A stretch of 64,000 nucleotides of DNA. Origin: Flavobacterium phragmitis (GTDB lineage Bacteria; Bacteroidota; Bacteroidia; Flavobacteriales; Flavobacteriaceae). The DNA is taken from assembly GCF_900112575.1 (NCBI RefSeq), contig NZ_FOMH01000003.1, positions 434,001 to 498,000 of the forward strand. Direction: 5' to 3'. The notes under the pieces were generated by a model. It was given only the letters and a program-made list of their open reading frames with translations. It searched no databases and had not been told where the DNA came from. A program made the translations under genes and the position numbers. Position 1 is the first letter of the stretch; the number at the start of each line of letters is the position of its first letter. Positions 16,381-25,449 of the stretch are shown piece by piece.

Positions 16381-17646
16381 TTGAAAATTAATAAACTCAA
16401 CAGTATCATTCTCTTAGGATTGGTAGCCATCATTAGTATATTGGTGGCACAATTGCTATGGACAAAAGAGGCTTTTACTATCGAACAAAAGAAACTGAGT
16501 CAGAAGGCACATATTGCTCTGCTTGAAGTGGCTAAAAAATTGTACGAAGGAACGAATCATGAACTTCCTGCTCAGAATCCAGTACAGAAAATTTCGAATG
16601 ACTATTATATCGTAAATGTTGATAATGAATTTGAACCCGAAATTTTAGAGTTCTATTTGAAAACAGAATTCAAGAAAATGAATATCACCACCGATTTCGA
16701 ATACGCAATGTACAATTGCCAAAGCGACGAAATGATTTATGGTGATTATATTACGCTTACAAAGAAAAAATCAGAATGTAAAAAGACTGTTTATTTTCCG
16801 AAACATAAAAATCTGGTTTATTATTTCGCTGTTCGTTTTCCGAATGAAACGACTTATTTGTTTAGCTCGATGCGATTCTGGTTTATTCTTTCGACTGCTT
16901 TGATCTTAATTTTGCTGATTTACGTTTATTCTATTTTCAAACTTTTACAGCAGAAAAAATACTCTGAATTACAGCGTGACTTTATCAATAATATGACGCA
17001 TGAATTTAAAACGCCTTTGGCTTCCATTCTTATTGCTTCTAAATATTTGATTGAACAAAAGCCTATTAAAGAAGATAAAAAACTTTTTACTTATACTGAT
17101 ATTATTATCAATCAGGGGAATAAGCTGAATAGCCATATTGAAAAGATTTTAAATATCGCGAAATCAGATTATGCTCCTTTGGAACTCAACAAAGAAAGTA
17201 TTTTGATTGTTCCGATAATTGAAGAAGCTATAGAAAACATCAAGTTAAAATATCCTGAAGCTTCTCTTTCTATTGAAACGGCATCAACTCAATATTTAAT
17301 CAATACAGATGCTTTTCATTTTGGTAATCTGGTTTATAATTTATTGGATAATGCAGTGAAATATTGCAATGAAAAACCTGAAATCAAAATTAAAATCACA
17401 GAAGAAAGCAATTGTTTAAAACTAGAGTTCAATGATAATGGAATTGGGATTAATCCTAAAAAAATATCTTTTATCTTTGATAAGTTTTACCGTGTTCAGA
17501 ACGAAAAAAGTAACGAAGTCAACGGATTTGGTCTTGGCTTGTTTTATGTAAAAGAAATCTGCAATCTTCAGAGCTGGAAAATAAAAGCCGAAAATAATCC
17601 GGAGAAAGGCGTTACCATAACTTTATCTATTCCTTATAAAAAATGA
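16381..17646 (+). CDS. Sensor histidine kinase of a two-component system
   Basis: A 421-residue membrane kinase. Transmembrane segments lie at about 8-27 and 162-186 and flank a short periplasmic sensor region (about 30-160) with no recognised domain. The HisKA box has the phospho-acceptor His207 in NNMTHEFKTPLASI. The ATPase domain shows the N box (NLVYNLLDNAVKYC), the G1 box (FNDNGIGI) and the G2 box (FGLGLFYVKEI). The start is TTG at 16381, giving a positively charged MKINK-type N-terminus; no ATG is available nearby. Its stop overlaps the next gene's ATG (ATGA), so kinase and regulator are coupled. The pair looks like the RprX/RprY type of Bacteroidota, but the signal sensed is unknown. 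Confidence 0.93.
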   Translation: MKINKLNSIILLGLVAIISILVAQLLWTKEAFTIEQKKLSQKAHIALLEVAKKLYEGTNHELPAQNPVQKISNDYYIVNVDNEFEPEILEFYLKTEFKKMNITTDFEYAMYNCQSDEMIYGDYITLTKKKSECKKTVYFPKHKNLVYYFAVRFPNETTYLFSSMRFWFILSTALILILLIYVYSIFKLLQQKKYSELQRDFINNMTHEFKTPLASILIASKYLIEQKPIKEDKKLFTYTDIIINQGNKLNSHIEKILNIAKSDYAPLELNKESILIVPIIEEAIENIKLKYPEASLSIETASTQYLINTDAFHFGNLVYNLLDNAVKYCNEKPEIKIKITEESNCLKLEFNDNGIGINPKKISFIFDKFYRVQNEKSNEVNGFGLGLFYVKEICNLQSWKIKAENNPEKGVTITLSIPYKK

Positions 17647-18329
17647 GAAACTTCAAAATACTTTATGCAGAAGATGATGAAACTCTTGCGTTTTTAACCA
17701 AAGATAATTTGGAACAAAACAATTATGACGTAACGCATTGTTCCGACGGAAAATCAGCTTTAAACATTTTTGAAGAGGAAGAATTCGATATCTGTATTTT
17801 TGATATTATGATGCCAAAAATGGACGGTTTTGAGTTGGCAGAAGCGGTTCGAAAAATTGATGTTGATGTTCCAATTATTTTCCTTTCGGCCAAAACTTTA
17901 AAAGAAGACCGAATTAAAGGTTTACGTCTTGGAGCCGATGATTATTTGGTTAAACCTTTTAGTATTGAAGAATTATTATTGAAAATTGAAATCTTCTTAA
18001 AGCGTTCTCAGAAAAATATTCCGCCTGCAAAAACAATTTATGAGGTAGGAAAATATCAGTTTGACACCAAAAATTTTATTCTTTTTAATGATGAAGAAAA
18101 AGTCGGATTGACACAACGTGAAGCCGAATTATTAAAACTTTTTCTGGATCACAAAAATTCTGTTTTAAAACGCGAACAAATCTTAACCTCTTTATGGGGA
18201 ACAGATGATTATTTTATGGGAAGAAGTCTAGATGTTTTTATTTCGCGTCTCCGTAAGATCCTGGCAAACGAAGAAGGGATTTCGATAGAAAACCTGCATG
18301 GAATTGGGTTTAGGTTTTCTATTGGGTAA
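17643..18329 (+). CDS. OmpR-family response regulator
   Basis: A 228-residue transcription regulator. The receiver domain (about 4-118) has acidic residues Glu10/Asp11/Asp12, phospho-acceptor Asp54 in CIFDIMMPKMDG, and Lys104 in YLVKPFS. The C-terminal winged helix (about 135-226) has LTQREAELLKLF and SLDVFISRLRKIL. The start ATG overlaps the kinase stop by four bases. It is the cognate regulator of the upstream kinase; target genes are not evident from the window. Confidence 0.94.
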   Translation: MRNFKILYAEDDETLAFLTKDNLEQNNYDVTHCSDGKSALNIFEEEEFDICIFDIMMPKMDGFELAEAVRKIDVDVPIIFLSAKTLKEDRIKGLRLGADDYLVKPFSIEELLLKIEIFLKRSQKNIPPAKTIYEVGKYQFDTKNFILFNDEEKVGLTQREAELLKLFLDHKNSVLKREQILTSLWGTDDYFMGRSLDVFISRLRKILANEEGISIENLHGIGFRFSIG

Positions 18330-18365
18330 ACTTTTTTTCTTTTGAAGCAAAGTAACGACAACGTT

Positions 18366-18499
18366 TTGTCATTTCGAGCGTAGGAGACTCGAGTGATAGC
18401 GAACAGGGGAAGCAAATCACACACGCTAATCGCCAAAGATTGTCGATATACTTTGCGGAGTTCCTAGTGTGATTTCTCCCTTCGGTCGAAATTGACAAA
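18366..18499. repeat. Inverted-repeat (MITE-like) element
   Basis: The ends are inverted: TTGTCATTTCGA at the left and TCGAAATTGACAA at the right (one extra base). Inside, CGCCAAAGATTGTCGA and TAGTGTGATTTCTCCC recall the copy at 10392-10484. It has no coding capacity, so any movement would need a transposase supplied elsewhere. It borders the broken GIY-YIG gene. Confidence 0.7.
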
Positions 18500-18504
18500 C
18501 TAGA

Positions 18505-18632
18505 AGTAAACTTATTGAATAAAAATTATTAGTAACTCCAACATAAAAAACAGATTTCGCTTTATTTGTCAAAATATAAATGAAATAGGTATGAAAACCT
18601 TCTTGTAAATGCATAAACTTAAATAATAACAA
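18505..18632 (-). pseudogene. GIY-YIG endonuclease remnant, truncated by the repeat
   Basis: The minus-strand frame starts MLLFKFMHLQEGFHTYFIYI and continues LTNKAKSVFYVGVTNN. YFIYIL...FYVGVTNN is the opening beta-strand pair of small (about 80-100 aa) GIY-YIG proteins. The frame then leaves the family and runs into repeat-derived residues (CQFRPKGEITLGT) until a stop at 18426. The catalytic Arg and Glu that should follow are missing, so the protein cannot be an active nuclease. The more likely original start is the second Met (about 18614). Confidence 0.65.
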
Positions 18633-18709
18633 TCCTGTTAAAAATAAAGAAAAATCTGTAAATTAATTTTCGAAAAACTTTGTATTTTTAATATCTAATT
18701 TTCTTGGAT

Positions 18710-19474
18710 ATGAAATTACATCATTTGCGAAATGCCACTTTGGTGATTGAAACAGAAAAGCATGTCATTTTAGTTGACCCAATGTTAGGCAAAAGAAAAA
18801 CAATTCCTCCTTTCACTATTTTCAGATACAAACCAAAACGAAATCCACTGGTGGCACTGCCTAAAAACAGTCGCGATATTTTAAGCCGTGTGACGCATTG
18901 TTTGATTACACATTTACATCCGGATCATATTGATAAAGCAGGTGAAGTATTTTTGAGAAGAAAAAGTGTTCCTGTAATTTGTAGTTCCAAAGACGAGAAA
19001 GCACTTGTCCAACGTGGCTTGAGCGTAATTCAAACCCTAGAATATTGGGAACCGCAAAAATTCCTCGACGGAAAAATAACTGGAATTCCTGCTATACACG
19101 GTTACGGATTTGTCGCCAAATTAATGGGAAATGTAATGGGATTTCATATTGAGCTGGCCGATCAAAAATCAATTTATATTAGTTCTGATACCATTTTTAC
19201 AGAACATGTCGAAAAAGTTTTGACAGAGTTAAAACCTGACATTGCCACTGTTGCTTGCGGTACCGCAAGATTAGATTTTGGACAGCCCTTATTAATGCGA
19301 ATGGATGATATTTTGAAATTCACCAAATTGGCTCCGGGAAAAGTTTTTGCTAATCATTTAGAGGCTTTAAATCATTGTCCAACAACTCGTTTACTACTAA
19401 AAAATGCTCTTTCGGACAATGGCCTTTTAGGAAAAACGGTTGTACCAAATGATGGTGAATGTATTGAGTATTAG
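18710..19474 (+). CDS. Metallo-beta-lactamase-fold hydrolase (UlaG-like)
   Basis: A 254-residue cytoplasmic protein. The motif HLHPDHID (THLHPDHIDKAG) is the metal-binding HxHxDH signature. Other features are the opening LRNATLVIETEKHVILVDPM, a later Asp in SSDTIF, and a C-terminal His in FANHLEALNHC. These place it among UlaG-like or YfhI-like MBL hydrolases of unknown substrate. I chose the ATG at 18710 rather than the TTG two codons upstream. Its stop codon directly abuts the stop of the convergent radical SAM gene, with no space for a terminator. Confidence 0.85.
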   Translation: MKLHHLRNATLVIETEKHVILVDPMLGKRKTIPPFTIFRYKPKRNPLVALPKNSRDILSRVTHCLITHLHPDHIDKAGEVFLRRKSVPVICSSKDEKALVQRGLSVIQTLEYWEPQKFLDGKITGIPAIHGYGFVAKLMGNVMGFHIELADQKSIYISSDTIFTEHVEKVLTELKPDIATVACGTARLDFGQPLLMRMDDILKFTKLAPGKVFANHLEALNHCPTTRLLLKNALSDNGLLGKTVVPNDGECIEY

Positions 19475-21679
19475 TTAAAGTACCAACAATCCAAACTCAC
19501 GCAAAGTATTTACAGGTTTTGAATACCAAAACAATTCAAAATCTTCTAATTCGGATTCGAAATCATTCTTTACTTCCTGGAAAGTAAAGTTTTTAGCATT
19601 TGAAATCGAAATCTTAGACAGAATCGAAATCAGCCATTCTCCTTCTGCTTTACTAGTCTGAACATCGAAACTTTCTTTTTTATCATGAAAAGTAAGCGAC
19701 ATCATTTCCCAGCTTCTTCCTTTTTTTGATTTTTTGAAAATTTCAGCAGAAGGTTTTCCGCCAAGCCAGACTACTTTTGCATTTGGTTTTGTATTGAAAT
19801 CGTTTTGTTCTTCAAGTGCGTTAAAGATAAAATCCGGATGAATTTTTGTTTTCGGAATCTTAAAATCGAACCATTCCTGCAGTTCGTAATCAAAACAAAT
19901 TCCGTGCATGAAATTAAAGAGTGATTTTTTTAAGCCAAAGCTAAATTTATCATGATTGATTCCCGTTGCATCCGTATATTCAATATCATTATTGGCGAAA
20001 GCTCCAATTTTTTCCGTTTTCTTAGTTACGCCAAACTGTTCCGGATACAATCCAACCGGACTATGAGCTGTCAAAGCAAACTGATGCCAGAATCCAGATT
20101 GCAAAACCCCCGCTTCAAAAAGCTGGCGAACCATTTCTAGACTATCAACCGTTTCCTGAATCGTCTGAGTTGGGTATCCATACATTAAATATGCATGTAC
20201 CATAATTCCCGCTTCGGTGAAATTTCGAGTTACTTTTGCGACTTGTTCTACTGTAACGCCCTTGTCAATTAATTTTAGTAATCGATCTGAAGCAACTTCT
20301 AAACCACCAGAAACGGCAATGCAGCCAGAAGCTTTTAGCAACAGACATAAATCTTTTGAAAAACTTTTTTCAAAGCGAATATTTGTCCACCAGGTTACGG
20401 CTAGTTTTCTTTTTAGAATTTCAAGCGCCAGAGCACGCATTAAAGCTGGTGGAGCCGCTTCGTCCACAAAATGGAATCCATTTTGTCCTGTTTTTTCAAT
20501 TAATTCTTCTATTCGATCGCAAAGTAAACTTGCTGCAACGGGTTCGTAAACTTTTATGTAATCTAGAGAAATATCACAGAAAGTACATTTTCCCCAATAA
20601 CAACCGTGTGCCATTGTGAGTTTATTCCATCGTCCATCACTCCACATTCTGTGCATCGGATTTACAATTTCGATAACCGAAATATATTTATCCAAAGGCA
20701 GATCGGAGTAATCCGGAGTTCCAACCTGAGATTGTTTGTAATCGTGTTTTAAAGAATTATTTTTATAAACCACTTCCCCATTTTCCAATAGAAAAGTCCT
20801 TTTAAATGAATTATAATCCGGATTTTCTAAATTAGCTATTAATTCTTCGATTGGCACTTCACCATCATCTAAAGTAATAAAATCGAAAAACTCAAAAACA
20901 CGTTTATCCGAAAGCGAACGCAATTCGGTATTTGGGAAACCGCCCCCCATTGAAATCTTAATTTCAGGATTATTCTGCTTTACCCATTGCGCCGAACGAA
21001 ATGCACTGTATAAATTTCCAGGAAACGGAACAGAAATTAAAAACAAAGTTGGTTTTACAGTTTCAATTTTTTCTTTCAAAAGTGAAATTAAAATGGAATC
21101 GATATAAGTTGGTTCTTTTTGAAGCTCGGCGTATAATTCGTCAAACGAATTGGCACTTCTTCCTAAACGTTCTGCATATCGGCTGAAGCCAAAATTTTCA
21201 TCGACACATTCTACAATAAAATCCGAAATATCTTCAAGATATAAAGTAGCCAAATGTTTGGCTTTATCCTGAGTTCCCATTGTTCCAAAAGCCCAATCCA
21301 ATTCTTCCAACTGCGCAAAACGAGAAGCCTCGGGCAGAAAATCTTCCTGACAAATCTGCAAGGCTAAAGTTGGATTTTTTCCTTGCAAAAACTGAATTAC
21401 AGAATCAATTGTTTTGATGTACTCATCCTGTAAAGCAAAAATACGTTTCGAGTTATCTAAAATTTCATTTCCAACAACATCAAACTTAAAACTTGAAACT
21501 TGAAACAAATTTTGAAGTCCTTTCTTTGAAAACAATTCTAAAATGACATCAATACCCAAATCAGCCTGAACCGATTCTATATTCTTTGTATTCAGAAAAC
21601 CTTTTATATACGCCGTTGCCGGATACGGAGTATTCAGTTGGGTAAATGGCGGTGTAATTACAAAAAGTTTTGTTTTCAA
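19475..21679 (-). CDS. B12-binding-domain radical SAM protein
   Basis: A 734-residue protein. The N-terminal half resembles a cobalamin-binding Rossmann region (residues 1-300; LFLISVPFPGNLYSAF and KISMGGGFPNTELRS). The radical SAM core follows, with cysteines 360, 365 and 368 in HGCYWGKCTFCD. The first spacing is four residues (CX4CX2C), a variant of the usual CX3CX2C. FHFVDEAAPP and GGLEVASDRLLKLIDKG support the barrel. The C-terminal 150 residues match no domain I recognise. The substrate is unknown. The gene stands alone, convergent with the MBL gene and divergent from the type IX target gene. Confidence 0.85.
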   Translation of the reverse strand: MKTKLFVITPPFTQLNTPYPATAYIKGFLNTKNIESVQADLGIDVILELFSKKGLQNLFQVSSFKFDVVGNEILDNSKRIFALQDEYIKTIDSVIQFLQGKNPTLALQICQEDFLPEASRFAQLEELDWAFGTMGTQDKAKHLATLYLEDISDFIVECVDENFGFSRYAERLGRSANSFDELYAELQKEPTYIDSILISLLKEKIETVKPTLFLISVPFPGNLYSAFRSAQWVKQNNPEIKISMGGGFPNTELRSLSDKRVFEFFDFITLDDGEVPIEELIANLENPDYNSFKRTFLLENGEVVYKNNSLKHDYKQSQVGTPDYSDLPLDKYISVIEIVNPMHRMWSDGRWNKLTMAHGCYWGKCTFCDISLDYIKVYEPVAASLLCDRIEELIEKTGQNGFHFVDEAAPPALMRALALEILKRKLAVTWWTNIRFEKSFSKDLCLLLKASGCIAVSGGLEVASDRLLKLIDKGVTVEQVAKVTRNFTEAGIMVHAYLMYGYPTQTIQETVDSLEMVRQLFEAGVLQSGFWHQFALTAHSPVGLYPEQFGVTKKTEKIGAFANNDIEYTDATGINHDKFSFGLKKSLFNFMHGICFDYELQEWFDFKIPKTKIHPDFIFNALEEQNDFNTKPNAKVVWLGGKPSAEIFKKSKKGRSWEMMSLTFHDKKESFDVQTSKAEGEWLISILSKISISNAKNFTFQEVKNDFESELEDFELFWYSKPVNTLREFGLLVL

Positions 21680-21697
21680 ATGGAATTATTTTTTTTG

Positions 21698-21705
21698 CAA
21701 AAATA
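21698..21705 (-). promoter_or_regulatory. Likely -7 box for the radical SAM gene
   Basis: The minus strand reads TATTTTTG (TAnnTTTG), 19 bases before the ATG. No good -33 TTG was found. Confidence 0.35.
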
Positions 21706-21743
21706 CAGGTTATTGAGGACTTTTTCGCATTTGATTTTTTGAT

Positions 21744-21772
21744 TTGAAATTGTAAACATTTAATTACATTTG
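21744..21772 (+). promoter_or_regulatory. Bacteroidota-type promoter of the type IX target gene
   Basis: TTG at 21744-21746 and TACATTTG at 21765-21772 are separated by 18 bases, matching the TTG / TAnnTTTG consensus. The start codon follows 20 bases downstream, leaving a short leader. Confidence 0.6.
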
Positions 21773-21792
21773 TCTCAGCCCAAATTACTCAA

Positions 21793-24700
21793 ATGAAACA
21801 AAAATTACTTTTTCTTTTTCTACTAGTTACAGTTGCATTATTCTCTCAAAATAAAAATCAATCTATTGGTTTTAAAGAAAACAAAGGACAAATTGTAGAT
21901 CAAAATGGAAAATTAAACACAGCTGTTAAATATTTATTAAACGCGAACGGTTTAAATGTCCAACTCAAAACAAATGGCTTTTCTTATGATGTTTATGAAG
22001 TAAAAAAAACTCCAATTCTTGGTTTAAGAACTGCAAAAACACTTCCTTATTTAACTCAAAAAGAAAAGGAAAGAAAAGAAGAATTTAATTTAGAATATGT
22101 TTTTCATCGAATAGACATTGATTTTCTAAACTCCAATCCAAAAGTTGAATTAATTACCGAACAGAAATCAACTGATTTTGACAACTATTATAATATTCCA
22201 AATAAACCTGAAGGAATTACCGGAGTTTATCAATACAAACAAATTACTTATAAAAACATATACCCAAATATTGATGTTGTTTTTACAATTCCTGATGATC
22301 CACAAAAGACCGTCGAGTATAATTTTGTAATTCATCCAAAAGGAAATATCTCGGATATCCAGTTAAAATTTAATGGTGCAGAAACGAATTTAGTGAATAA
22401 CAAAATCCAAATGAATGTTCGTTTTGGAAAGATGGAGGAAACGCTTCCTGCAAGCTGGATTGAAGAAAAAGGGCATAAAAAAGAGATTATTGTTGGGTAT
22501 AAAAAAATAAAAAAAGATGTTTATGGATTTCGTTCGGCCAATTTTTTAAGTGGAAAAACTGTTGTAATTGATCCTGTACCTATTAAACTATGGGGAACTT
22601 TGTACGGAGATAAAACTAATAATTATTACATACTTGAAACCACTAGTTTAATTGCTGATAATTTAGGAAACTCATATCTAACTGGCGCTACATCAGCCTT
22701 TAATTCTTCCTTTGCGAGCTCTGGCGCACATCAATTAACAATTCCTCCTTCAATATATACCTCAACAAATGGAATAATTGCAAAATTTAGTCCAGATGGA
22801 AATCGCTTATGGGGAACTTACTATGGAGGTAAAAATTTTAATCAAATTACTGATATAAAAATAGATTCTCAACAAAACCTAGTTATTTCTGGAATTACTC
22901 AAGGAGATACAAATATTAGTACTTCTGGAGCATTCAAATCTAACATAAGCGGAGACTACGATGCATTTTTAGCTAAATTTAACACTTCGGGTGTAAGGAT
23001 TTGGGGAACCTATTTGGGGGGAGAAAATATAGATGCCGCATATGCCCTGGATGTGGATTTGAATAATAACATCTATGTTGTTGGCAGAACTAAAAGCAAA
23101 TCAAATATTTCGATTAATAACAATTTTCAGACGCAATGGAATAATGATTTTGATGGTTTTATTTCAAAATTCAATACTAATGGAGACATTGTTTGGAGTA
23201 CTTATGTAGGAGGAGAAAATTGGGATGAACTCCAAAATATAGTGGTTAAAAACAATTACTTTATTACGGGTGGATATTCCCTTAGTTACAATAATATTGC
23301 TTCGTCAGGAGTTTTTCAGGAACACCATGATGTTAATAATCATTCAGACGGAATCGTGTATAAATTTTCTCTAAATGGAGATCGAATTTGGTCATCGTAC
23401 TACGGAGGAGAACAGGTTGATTATATTTATACTATCGCAGTTGATGATGAAGACAACATTTATCTAGGAGGAGAAACAGCAAGTAACAACAATATAACAA
23501 CACCAGGAAGCTTTGAAAGCTCTAACATTCTTTCTCTATATAAAGGTTTTTTAGTAAAACTAAGTAGTAACGGAAAAAGGATTTGGGGATCTTACTTAGG
23601 TGAAGCTCTTCCTTATTCTCTCTTTTTTAGAAATAACTCTTTATATATTGGAGCTACAAATAATCGTTCTTATAGTACTAAATTAACAACTCCTTGTTCT
23701 TACAAACCAAATAATGAATCTTCGGAAGGATACATTGGTAAATTTTCAAAAGATGGCGAACTTATTTGGGGAACCTATATTGGGGGAACAAGTACATTTC
23801 GAAAAACTAAAATTGCCTTAGGAAACAATTCCATATTCATTAGCGGAATTACTTATTTAAAAAACGGAATTACAGATAATACATCATATCAGCAGAACCT
23901 TTTAGGTACAGAAAATTATTTTTTGATGAAATTTCAAGAAAATAATTCAACTACGGTTCCTGAGCTCGAAAGTAATTCCCCTGTTTGTACAGGAAGTACT
24001 TTGGAACTAAAGTCATCTGGTGGAACAAATTATTTTTGGACTGGACCAAACGGATTCACATCAACAGAACAAAATCCAATTATAATCAATGCCAAATCAA
24101 TAAACAGTGGCGAATATATATGTTTAATTGGTGGGGTAGCTGAATGTGAAAAGACAAAAAAAATAACAGTTTTAGTTAATGAAACTAATACTCCAACTAC
24201 AATCGCAAATCAACAATTTTGCACGGGACAAAACCCAACAATATCCAACTTGGAAATTACTGGAAATTCAATAAAATGGTACGATGCACTAACAAATGGA
24301 AATTTATTAGCAGAAACAACAAATCTAGAAAACGGTAAAACGTATTACTCATCTCAAACAGAAAACGGTTGCGAAAGTCCAAGATTTGGAGTTACGGTTT
24401 CAATAGTAAATACTCCTTCTGTTCCATCTGGAAATCCAGAGCAATCTTTTTGTAAAAAAGAAAACAAAACTCTTAATGACATTCACATAACGGGACAAAA
24501 TGTCAAATGGTTTGATACCATGATGTCTGCATCAGCATTACCAAATACTACCTTATTAGAAAACAACAGAATCTATTATGCATCTCAAACTGTTGGATGC
24601 GAAAGTGACAGAACGCCAATTTTGGTTCATGTTTACGATACTCCTTTACCCACTGGAAATAACAACCAGCAATTTTGTATTGATGAAATTGCCACTTTAG

Positions 24701-25383
24701 AAAATTTAAACATAACTGGAACTAATATTAAGTGGTATGATACTTCAACAGCTGGAAATATTTTACCTGAAACAACTTTGTTACAAACTGCAATTTATTA
24801 CGCTACGCAGACTGTAAACAGTTGCGAAAGTGAAAGATTTGAAGTAAACGTTAAAATCCAAGACACTCAAATTCCTATTGCAGATTCTCCACAAATATTT
24901 TGTATTCAAAAAAATGCAAAAATTAGTGACATTAAAGTTTCGGGCAATAACATCAAATGGTACGAAAATATTTCTTCAAATATTTCTATTTCAGAATCAA
25001 CACCTCTTGAAAACGGAATTACTTATTATGCCACTCAAACTATCAATAAATGTGAAAGCGATAGAATTCCTGTTACCATAAATATTTTAGAAGCAACAAC
25101 TAGCGATTGTATCCATTTTGTTGAGGAACTTCCATACCCAAAATTCTTTACTCCGAATAATGATGGTCATAATGATACTTGGACGATTGATTTTGCTTAT
25201 TTAGCCCCAAACAGCGGTATTAGAATTTTTGACCGTTATGGGAAATTTATTAAAGAATTACGTCCAGACACTTCTTGGGACGGAACTTACCTTGGTCATC
25301 TGGAACCCGCATCAGATTATTGGTTTATTGTCAAAAGATTAAATGGTACAGAATTTAGAGGCCATTTCAGTTTGAAGAGATAA
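21793..25383 (+). CDS. Type IX secretion target: beta-propeller, Ig-like repeats, type B sorting domain
   Basis: A 1,196-residue surface or secreted protein. After a signal peptide (ends VALFSQ) comes an N-terminal domain (about 20-260). Next are about seven SBBP-type beta-propeller repeats (about 265-715), each with a motif such as IWGTYLGGENID. An Ig-like module follows at about 722-795. Four tandem modules of about 75 residues, starting near 799, 874, 949 and 1024, each contain QxFC, a later IKWYD/VKWFD and a CES motif. Residues 1114-1196 (PKFFTPNNDGHNDTWTIDF, then FDRYGKFIKEL) are the gliding-associated type B C-terminal sorting domain. This predicts outer-membrane export by the T9SS. An adhesin role is inferred. 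A terminator follows. Confidence 0.9.
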   Translation: MKQKLLFLFLLVTVALFSQNKNQSIGFKENKGQIVDQNGKLNTAVKYLLNANGLNVQLKTNGFSYDVYEVKKTPILGLRTAKTLPYLTQKEKERKEEFNLEYVFHRIDIDFLNSNPKVELITEQKSTDFDNYYNIPNKPEGITGVYQYKQITYKNIYPNIDVVFTIPDDPQKTVEYNFVIHPKGNISDIQLKFNGAETNLVNNKIQMNVRFGKMEETLPASWIEEKGHKKEIIVGYKKIKKDVYGFRSANFLSGKTVVIDPVPIKLWGTLYGDKTNNYYILETTSLIADNLGNSYLTGATSAFNSSFASSGAHQLTIPPSIYTSTNGIIAKFSPDGNRLWGTYYGGKNFNQITDIKIDSQQNLVISGITQGDTNISTSGAFKSNISGDYDAFLAKFNTSGVRIWGTYLGGENIDAAYALDVDLNNNIYVVGRTKSKSNISINNNFQTQWNNDFDGFISKFNTNGDIVWSTYVGGENWDELQNIVVKNNYFITGGYSLSYNNIASSGVFQEHHDVNNHSDGIVYKFSLNGDRIWSSYYGGEQVDYIYTIAVDDEDNIYLGGETASNNNITTPGSFESSNILSLYKGFLVKLSSNGKRIWGSYLGEALPYSLFFRNNSLYIGATNNRSYSTKLTTPCSYKPNNESSEGYIGKFSKDGELIWGTYIGGTSTFRKTKIALGNNSIFISGITYLKNGITDNTSYQQNLLGTENYFLMKFQENNSTTVPELESNSPVCTGSTLELKSSGGTNYFWTGPNGFTSTEQNPIIINAKSINSGEYICLIGGVAECEKTKKITVLVNETNTPTTIANQQFCTGQNPTISNLEITGNSIKWYDALTNGNLLAETTNLENGKTYYSSQTENGCESPRFGVTVSIVNTPSVPSGNPEQSFCKKENKTLNDIHITGQNVKWFDTMMSASALPNTTLLENNRIYYASQTVGCESDRTPILVHVYDTPLPTGNNNQQFCIDEIATLENLNITGTNIKWYDTSTAGNILPETTLLQTAIYYATQTVNSCESERFEVNVKIQDTQIPIADSPQIFCIQKNAKISDIKVSGNNIKWYENISSNISISESTPLENGITYYATQTINKCESDRIPVTINILEATTSDCIHFVEELPYPKFFTPNNDGHNDTWTIDFAYLAPNSGIRIFDRYGKFIKELRPDTSWDGTYLGHLEPASDYWFIVKRLNGTEFRGHFSLKR

Positions 25384-25393
25384 TATAAAACAC

Positions 25394-25438
25394 AAAGTCC
25401 GCAATTCTTAATAAGGATTCCGGACTTTTATTTTTTAA
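25394..25438. terminator. Two-way terminator between convergent genes
   Basis: AAAGTCCGCAATTCTTA pairs with TAAGGATTCCGGACTTT and is followed by TTATTTTTT on the plus strand. It lies 11 bases after the type IX target stop and 12 bases before the 3' end of the convergent MFS gene. Confidence 0.85.
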
Positions 25439-25449
25439 GATATTAACTT

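Larger units (their letters stand above)
18330..18709. other. Gap with an inverted-repeat element and a GIY-YIG gene remnant
   Basis: This 380-base gap contains the element at 18366-18499, a truncated minus-strand GIY-YIG gene (18505-18632) next to it, and an AT-rich leader of the following hydrolase gene. No intact gene is present. Confidence 0.75.
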
